Shown here one piece after another: positions 58,697 to 64,000 of a stretch of 64,000 nt of DNA. The notes beneath the pieces are model-generated. The model saw only the letters and a program-made list of their open reading frames with translations, did no database searches and was not told where the DNA came from. Both the position numbers and the translations under genes were made by a program. The stretch comes from an uncultured Lachnospiraceae bacterium. Lineage in GTDB: Bacteria > Bacillota > Clostridia > Lachnospirales > Lachnospiraceae. Every line of letters starts with the position of its first letter. The first letter of the stretch is position 1. The DNA is taken from positions 1 to 64,000 of the forward strand of contig CABSCP010000013.1 in assembly GCA_902476265.1 (NCBI GenBank), in the 5' to 3' direction.

Positions 58697-60187
58697 TCAG
58701 TCTGAAATGCTGGCATCCTGCCCGGGCCCGTCCGCTCCCTGAGGCAGGATTTCCCGGCGGAAGCTGTCATACCAGATGTCAAACGCTTCCTCCGAAACAT
58801 AAGGGGCCGCCGCTTCCTCCAAAGATACGCCGTTTTTAACCTGTTCTCTCACACTGTCCCGGGCCTTCTGGGCAGTATCCGTCATATGATATTCCAGAAC
58901 CTTCCTCACCTGGGTCCCATTGGCAAACGCCTTATTGGTATAAAGCTTTTCGTCCCGTATAGTATCAAATGCGGTCAGCATAGTATCATAGGCCCTGGGA
59001 TCCATAGACGCGCCGCTCTTTTCGATCATTTCATCCAGGCTTTCCCTGGTACAGGCCGCTTTTTTCACCGGAAGATAGCCGGAATTCACGCTGAATTCCA
59101 GATTGTTCTCTTCCTGCGTGAACCATTTCAGAAAAACGGCCGCCGCATATTCCCGCCGGGGATTGCTTTTACTGATCACCATGCCCGCCCCCTGCTGTAC
59201 CGCATAGGGCTCCCCTCCTTCAAAAACAGGCGCGGGAAGCACGAGATACTCGATGGGATAGGATGTGCCGTCCTCCAGTTCCACCTGCTCCGGAAAATAA
59301 AGCGCCGACGCGGTGGATCCCGTATAGGCCAAAAGCTCTCCGGTCTTTACATCATCCGAACGGAAACGCCCAAAGGCGCCGAAATACCCTTTTACATAAG
59401 GGACATAAAAGCAGTCCCAGATTCTGCGGATCATCTCCTTATCGGCGTGCAGCACAGGCGCTTTGCCGGGATTGATTTCAAAGAGTTCCTTCCCCATCTG
59501 ACGGATGCCGATGATGAACAGATTGGCCACAGCATCCCTGCCGTAAAAGGCTTTTCCGTCCCCGGGGATATCGGGCGTCAATGCGTCCGTCCACTCATAA
59601 TACTTCTGTGCGCAGGCGGCCACCCCTTCCATGGTGGACAAATCTTCCGTCGTCGCCCCCACCGCCCGGGCAAAGGGTTCCCAGTCGCTTTTATTCAACA
59701 TGAAAATTTCACTGGATTTCGCTGTGGGGAAAATGATCAGTTCCCCGTTTTTCCCGATTCTTCCTTCTTCCAGAAACGGCTGGATATAGCTGTTTTTTTC
59801 CTCTTCTGTCAGATATCCGTCTATATCCGCCAGCGCCCCCTTAGTGCTGACCAGATAAGCGGTATCCGCATAGGCTGAAAAAATGTCCGGCATATCGCTG
59901 CTTCCCACTTCATGGTTTAAAGATGCCATAACGGCTTCTTCCAGGCCGTCAACGCTGCCCTGACTGTATTCTTCCACATAAATCCCCAGTTCTTTTCCCT
60001 GTGTCTCGTTAAACTTTTCCGTCAGCAGGTCAAAGGCTGCCTGCTGTTCCCCGTTATAGTAATGCCATACCGTAATCGTCACCGGATGAGCCGGGTCCAG
60101 GCGGACTTCCTTTCCCGCCTCCTTCTGACACCCTGCAGTCAACAAGACCGCTGTCAGTAAAAATGCCGCACACTTCCTTTTTTTCAT
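58697..60187 (-). CDS. Solute-binding lipoprotein paired with the hybrid kinase
   Basis: 496 aa. Signal peptide MKKRKCAAFLLTAVLL with lipobox TAGC (Cys20) and a family 1 sugar-binding fold (TITVWHYYNGEQQAAFDLLTEKF, MPDIFSAYADTAYLV). No permease or ATPase gene is near. The gene is co-transcribed with the hybrid kinase, so it probably delivers ligand to the kinase's extracellular sensor rather than to an importer. AAGGAGGGTAAGCTG precedes the start. Confidence 0.9.
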   Translation of the reverse strand: MKKRKCAAFLLTAVLLTAGCQKEAGKEVRLDPAHPVTITVWHYYNGEQQAAFDLLTEKFNETQGKELGIYVEEYSQGSVDGLEEAVMASLNHEVGSSDMPDIFSAYADTAYLVSTKGALADIDGYLTEEEKNSYIQPFLEEGRIGKNGELIIFPTAKSSEIFMLNKSDWEPFARAVGATTEDLSTMEGVAACAQKYYEWTDALTPDIPGDGKAFYGRDAVANLFIIGIRQMGKELFEINPGKAPVLHADKEMIRRIWDCFYVPYVKGYFGAFGRFRSDDVKTGELLAYTGSTASALYFPEQVELEDGTSYPIEYLVLPAPVFEGGEPYAVQQGAGMVISKSNPRREYAAAVFLKWFTQEENNLEFSVNSGYLPVKKAACTRESLDEMIEKSGASMDPRAYDTMLTAFDTIRDEKLYTNKAFANGTQVRKVLEYHMTDTAQKARDSVREQVKNGVSLEEAAAPYVSEEAFDIWYDSFRREILPQGADGPGQDASISD

Positions 60188-60207
60188 CAGCTTACCCTCC
60201 TTTTTCC

Positions 60208-60235
60208 ATTATATAGGAAACATATCTTTTTTCAA
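60208..60235 (-). promoter_or_regulatory. Promoter of the lipoprotein-kinase operon
   Basis: TTGAAA, 16 bp, TATAAT on the minus strand, about 20 bp before the lipoprotein start. Confidence 0.75.
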
Positions 60236-60253
60236 ACAGAAATGACTGAATCC

Positions 60254-60282
60254 TTGTAAAAATCGCCGGATTCCTCTATACT
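60254..60282 (+). promoter_or_regulatory. Promoter of the GH2 gene
   Basis: TTGTAA, 17 bp, TATACT on the plus strand, divergent from the lipoprotein promoter and only 18 bp from its -35 box, so both may share a regulator. Confidence 0.7.
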
Positions 60283-60357
60283 TACAGTATGAACTGCCGC
60301 TGTCGGCAATCCTCGGCGGGAAATCCGACACACAATGCGGCTGCAATCGGGGGTATT

Positions 60358-62124
60358 ATGAAACAGTTAAAAACAGAATATTCCGGACGCATCACGGCCC
60401 AGACTGCCCTGAGCGATTATCCCAGGCCCTCTCTGGTGCGTTCCTCTTACCTGAATTTAAACGGTATGTGGCAATATGCGATCACCCATAACAGTGCCAT
60501 ACCGCAGCATTTTGACGGCCATATCCTGGTCCCTTTTTCACCGGAATGCAGTTTATCCGGCGTCATGCGCCAGCTGAAGCCGGGTCAGTTTTTATGGTAT
60601 ATGCGGACCTTATCCGTGGCAAAACCGCAGCCGGGCAAACGGTTCTTACTGCACTTCGGCGCTGTGGATCAGGAAGCTGTGGTTTACATCAACCGCATCC
60701 AGGCCGGAAGCCATCAGGGCGGCTACCTGCCCTTTACTCTGGATATAACGGACCTCCTGCAGAGCGGGGACAATGAACTGATCGTCCGGGTGACGGATCA
60801 GAGCGACACCTCCTGGCACAGCCGCGGGAAACAGTCCTTAAAACCCGGCGGCATGTTCTATACCGCTCAGAGCGGCATCTGGCAGACGGTGTGGGCGGAA
60901 GTCGTGCCCGCCAACTACATACAGGGAATTTACTATTTTGCCGACTATGATAACAGCTGCCTGCACATGAAGACGGTCACCCGCACACCGGCCGGAATGA
61001 CCTGTACCATCACAGGGGCTGATTCCGGCCCCATCACCTATTCCGGCATGACCAATGAGGAGATTCTCATCGCCCTGCCAGACTTTCATCCCTGGAGCCC
61101 GGAAGATCCTTTCCTTTATGAGGTGACGCTGCAAACCGGAGCCGACAAGATTTCCAGCTATTTTGCCATGCGCAAGTGCGACATTCAGACCGGGCCCGAC
61201 GGTCTGCCCCGCTTTTTCTTAAATAACCGGCCCTATTTCCAGGCAGGGGTGCTGGATCAGGGCTATTGGCCGGAAGGGCTTTATACCGCGCCCTCCGACG
61301 AAGCCCTCATCGATGATATTTCCCGCATGAAAGCCCTGGGCTTCAATATGCTGCGCAAACATGCCAAAATTGAACCAGAGCGTTTTTATTATCATTGCGA
61401 CCGTCTGGGCATGCTGGTCTGGCAGGATATGGTGAACGGCGGCAGCCGTTATAAACACTGGTTTGTCACCTATCTGGCCACCCTCATGAACTGGAATCAT
61501 ATTTCCTTCGGTGACGGTCCCGGGCACCGGAGGCTGCTCTCCCGCGCTGACGAAAAGGGACGCTGGGAATTTATGGAGGAACTGGAAGAAACCGTGGCCT
61601 TTTTATACAACCATCCCTGCATCGTGGTATGGGTTCCTTTCAACGAAGGGTGGGGACAGTTCGATGCGCTGGAAGCTGCGGACCGTCTCCGTAAGCTGGA
61701 TCCTTCCCGTCTGGTGGATCACGCCAGCGGCTGGTTTGACCAGGGAGGCGGCGACATTGTCAGCCTGCACTATTACTTTTTTACCCTGAAGTTTACCCCC
61801 GAATCCAGGCGTGCCCTGGCGCTCACGGAATTTGGCGGCTACTCCTGTTCTCTGCCGGAACATTCCGCCTGCAAAAAGGTGTACGGCTACCAAAAATACA
61901 ATTCCACAGGCGCCCTGACAGCCGGCTATCAAAAACTGATGGAGGAAACCATCCTGCCCGCTGTAAAAAAAGGGATCGGCGCCACCATCTATACCCAGCT
62001 GTCCGATATCGAAGAGGAAACCAACGGGATTTATACCTATGACCGGGCCGTGTGCAAGCTGGATCCGGATACCGTCCGCCGCTGGAATAAAAAGCTGCGG
62101 GAAGCGGTTCTGCAAAACGACTGA
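60358..62124 (+). CDS. Glycoside hydrolase family 2 enzyme
   Basis: 588 aa, no signal peptide. A sugar-binding jelly roll covers residues 1-180 (YLNLNGMWQYAI, YINRIQAGSHQGGYLPF). An immunoglobulin-like domain follows to about 275, then the TIM barrel with acid/base E430 (VPFNEGWGQ) and nucleophile candidate E491 (LTEFGGY). The length matches short GH2 enzymes. The likely activity is beta-galactosidase, beta-glucuronidase or a related one; the motifs do not settle it. The start at 60358 has GGGGGTATT. It is divergent from the lipoprotein-kinase operon and probably regulated by it. Confidence 0.9.
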   Translation: MKQLKTEYSGRITAQTALSDYPRPSLVRSSYLNLNGMWQYAITHNSAIPQHFDGHILVPFSPECSLSGVMRQLKPGQFLWYMRTLSVAKPQPGKRFLLHFGAVDQEAVVYINRIQAGSHQGGYLPFTLDITDLLQSGDNELIVRVTDQSDTSWHSRGKQSLKPGGMFYTAQSGIWQTVWAEVVPANYIQGIYYFADYDNSCLHMKTVTRTPAGMTCTITGADSGPITYSGMTNEEILIALPDFHPWSPEDPFLYEVTLQTGADKISSYFAMRKCDIQTGPDGLPRFFLNNRPYFQAGVLDQGYWPEGLYTAPSDEALIDDISRMKALGFNMLRKHAKIEPERFYYHCDRLGMLVWQDMVNGGSRYKHWFVTYLATLMNWNHISFGDGPGHRRLLSRADEKGRWEFMEELEETVAFLYNHPCIVVWVPFNEGWGQFDALEAADRLRKLDPSRLVDHASGWFDQGGGDIVSLHYYFFTLKFTPESRRALALTEFGGYSCSLPEHSACKKVYGYQKYNSTGALTAGYQKLMEETILPAVKKGIGATIYTQLSDIEEETNGIYTYDRAVCKLDPDTVRRWNKKLREAVLQND

Positions 62125-62135
62125 ACTTCCGTCAG

Positions 62136-62164
62136 AAAAGGGAAAGCGTCTGGCTTTCCCTTTT
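62136..62164. terminator. Bidirectional terminator
   Basis: AAAAGGGAAAGC-GTCTG-GCTTTCCCTTTT between the convergent GH2 and map genes, with TTTTTTT on the plus strand and TTTTC on the minus strand. Confidence 0.9.
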
Positions 62165-62184
62165 TTTGCTTCCCGATTTCTTTA

Positions 62185-63060
62185 TCACCAAACCAATACT
62201 TCGCAGCCGTCCTCCGTGACAGCCACCGTCACTTCCCACTGGGCGGAAGGCTTCCCGTCCTCCGTGTAAACGGTCCAGCCGTTCTCGTCATCGAGATAAA
62301 TCTCCTCCGTCCCCGCATTCACCATGGGTTCTATGGTGAACACCATGCCGGGCACCATCAGCATTTCCGTTCCCTTGGGCGCCACATAGCTGACAAAAGG
62401 ATCTTCATGAAATTCCAGACCCACGCCGTGGCCGCCGATATCCACCACAATGCTGCAGCCGTTTTCCTTCGCATGGGTATTGACCGCATCCGCCATATCC
62501 CCCAAAAAGGTCCAGGGTTTCACATGTGCAATACCGATTTCCATACACTCTTTGGCCACCCGCACCAGCTTTTCCCGCTCGGCCGTCGTCTCTCCTATGA
62601 TGAACATGCGGGAGGAGTCGGAAAAATAGCCGTTATAAATGGTGGACACATCCACGTTGATGATGTCCCCTTCTTTCAAAATCACGGACTCATCGGGAAT
62701 ACCGTGGCAGACCTCGTCATTGACAGAGGTGCACACGCTTTTGGGAAAGCCCTCATAACCCAGCGGCGCGGGAATCGCTCCGAAAGCTCTGGTTTTTTCC
62801 TCCACCATGCGGTCAATCTCCGCGGTGCTCATGCCCGCCCGGATGTGCTCCGCCACATAATCCAGCACGGCCACGTTAATTTTGCCGCTCTCCCGGATGC
62901 CCTGAAGCTGTTCGGGGGTTTTGATCATGCCATGATCCGGCACCATATGCCCCTGCAGTTCAAATTCCCGGATTTTTTCATCAAAATGCATGTGGCACTG
63001 CTTATATTTTCTGCCGCTGCCGCACCAGCAGGGATCGTTTCTTTCTATCTTTTTACTCAT
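62185..63060 (-). CDS. map: Methionine aminopeptidase with SEC-C zinc motif
   Basis: 291 aa. An N-terminal SEC-C motif (NDPCWCGSGRKYKQCH, residues 8-23) precedes a type I MetAP. Metal ligands are Asp in NVDVSTIYNGYFSD (two Asp), His in GGHGVG, Glu in TIEPM and Glu in QWEVT. It removes the N-terminal Met from nascent proteins. SEC-C probably helps ribosome docking. It overlaps the ABC-F stop by eight bases. Confidence 0.96.
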   Translation of the reverse strand: MSKKIERNDPCWCGSGRKYKQCHMHFDEKIREFELQGHMVPDHGMIKTPEQLQGIRESGKINVAVLDYVAEHIRAGMSTAEIDRMVEEKTRAFGAIPAPLGYEGFPKSVCTSVNDEVCHGIPDESVILKEGDIINVDVSTIYNGYFSDSSRMFIIGETTAEREKLVRVAKECMEIGIAHVKPWTFLGDMADAVNTHAKENGCSIVVDIGGHGVGLEFHEDPFVSYVAPKGTEMLMVPGMVFTIEPMVNAGTEEIYLDDENGWTVYTEDGKPSAQWEVTVAVTEDGCEVLVW

Positions 63061-64000
63061 TATCTTCCTCCGTCTCTCCTACTTCGATCCTGGCCGCCTT
63101 ATCCTCTAAAAACATCCAGCGTTCCATTTTTTCCTCCAGACAGGCGGCAGCCTTTTCTTTTTCCCCGGTCAGTTCATTCAGCTTCACAAAATCTGTGGCC
63201 GCTTTTAAAATCTCCCCTTCCAGGGTTTCGATCTTTTCTTCCAGGACGGCGATATCCGCTTCTATGGTTTCGTATTCCTTCTGTTCCATATAGGTGAATT
63301 TCAGCTTCTTAGGGGCCTTTTTCCAGCTCCCCCTGGCGGGTTCCGTTTTTTCCTTTCCCCCACCCGCAGACTGCCTGCCGCGCTCCTCTGCCTCCATGCT
63401 CTTTCGGAAAGCATAGTCGCTGTATCCGCCTTCATACTGCCGCAGGATCCCGCCCTCTTCAAAGGCAAAAATCCGCTGCACGGTGCGGTCCAGAAAATAC
63501 CGGTCGTGGGAAACCACGATCACAATCCCCTCAAAATGATCCAGATAGTCCTCCAGCACGGTGAGGGTTGTGATATCCAGATCGTTGGTGGGCTCGTCTA
63601 AAATGAGCACATTTGGCGCGCCCATCAGCACTCTGAGCAGGTTCAGCCGCCGTTTTTCCCCGCCGGAAAGCCTGCCGATTTCGCAATACTGGGCGCTTCC
63701 TTCAAACAGAAACCGTTCCAGCATTTTAGCCGCCGACACGCTGCCTTCCTCCGTCTGCACAAATTCCGCCACATCTCTGATGTAGTCGATCACCCGCTGC
63801 GCCGGGTCCATCTGTACCACTTCCTGGGCATAATAGCCGATCTTCACCGTCTGCCCCACCAGGATTTCCCCTGCATCCGGCGCTTCCTGCCCCGTCAGCA
63901 TTTTCATCAGCGTGGTCTTGCCGCAGCCGTTTGGCCCGATGAATCCCACTCTGTCATTTTTCAGGAAAATATAGTTAAAATCATGGATCAGAAGCCTGTT
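63053..64000 (-). CDS. ABC-F family ATPase, 3' part (cut by window edge)
   Basis: The reading frame stays open to the end of the window, so the N-terminal half is missing. Visible are the second Walker A (GPNGCGKTTL), signature LSGGEKRRL, Walker B LILDEPTNDLD, H-loop SHDRYFLDR and the C-terminal coiled-coil domain (from about KKLKFTYMEQKEYETIEADI). The coiled-coil tail is typical of Uup-like ABC-F proteins acting on the ribosome. It is coupled to the downstream map gene. Confidence 0.9.
   Translation of the reverse strand, partial: NRLLIHDFNYIFLKNDRVGFIGPNGCGKTTLMKMLTGQEAPDAGEILVGQTVKIGYYAQEVVQMDPAQRVIDYIRDVAEFVQTEEGSVSAAKMLERFLFEGSAQYCEIGRLSGGEKRRLNLLRVLMGAPNVLILDEPTNDLDITTLTVLEDYLDHFEGIVIVVSHDRYFLDRTVQRIFAFEEGGILRQYEGGYSDYAFRKSMEAEERGRQSAGGGKEKTEPARGSWKKAPKKLKFTYMEQKEYETIEADIAVLEEKIETLEGEILKAATDFVKLNELTGEKEKAAACLEEKMERWMFLEDKAARIEVGETEEDNE

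Noticed and set aside
1..64000. CRISPR arrays, tRNA or rRNA genes
   Set aside because: No regularly spaced direct repeats, cloverleaf-like sequences with CCA-adjacent arms, or ribosomal RNA stretches were recognised.

Overview
The window looks like the chromosome of a spore-forming, anaerobic Firmicute of the Lachnospiraceae / Clostridium cluster XIVa type. The support is a SpoIIID regulator, a minCDE operon, YesM/YesN-type two-component regulation of sugar ABC importers, many glycoside hydrolases, strong AGGAGG-type ribosome binding sites, and consensus TTGACA/TATAAT promoters on a host background of moderate GC. The species cannot be named from the sequence alone.

Layout. 1-6.7 kb: a small CD3324-like HTH protein, a TPR protein with a J-like N-terminus, an SGNH hydrolase, and a large soluble hybrid histidine kinase with a degenerate HD-GYP domain. 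6.7-13.2 kb: accessory and stress-type regulators, namely an AT-rich TetR locus with a 19-bp-arm palindromic operator and a tiny repeat protein, a WYL regulator with a GyrI-like protein, a DUF3592 membrane protein, an unknown 155-aa protein, an AraC-phosphotransferase fusion, and a dCMP deaminase. 13.3-17.8 kb: an AT-rich run of four broken genes (helicase-nuclease, GNAT, DUF1016/PDDEXK nuclease, NUDIX), three with internal deletions and one with a one-base frameshift.

17.9-35.9 kb: a complete glycan-use locus on the minus strand. A YesM-like sensor kinase and a YesN-like regulator sit upstream of an LplABC-type importer (two permeases and a lipoprotein). These are followed by GH3, GH42, an alpha/beta esterase, GH31 (YicI-type alpha-xylosidase) and GH3. 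The enzyme set fits xylose-, galactose- and glucose-decorated, possibly acetylated oligosaccharides such as xyloglucan fragments. A truncated amidase and a 37-bp palindrome lie just upstream of the kinase.

36.5-43.8 kb: an integrative mobilizable element inserted at the 3' end of guaA. It carries a tyrosine integrase, an excisionase-like protein, a MobV-like relaxase, a MobC-like protein, a RepA-like ATPase, an oriT-like repeat region, two XRE regulators, a GNAT and small unknown genes. It is bounded by 12-bp direct repeats, with paired TAGAGCC arm sites inside each end. 43.8-49.5 kb: core genes, namely guaA (with a perfect consensus promoter and a structured leader), a MATE exporter, spoIIID and minCDE. 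49.6-64 kb: a SWIM/SNF2 helicase, a small XRE protein, a coiled-coil protein, a lipoprotein plus hybrid-kinase (CACHE-HAMP-PAS-GGDEF-GAF-HK-REC) operon, a divergent GH2 enzyme, methionine aminopeptidase with a SEC-C zinc motif, and the 3' part of an ABC-F ATPase cut by the window edge.

No tRNA, rRNA, CRISPR array or intact insertion-sequence transposase was recognised. Start sites were re-chosen from ribosome binding sites wherever the longest frame looked too long.
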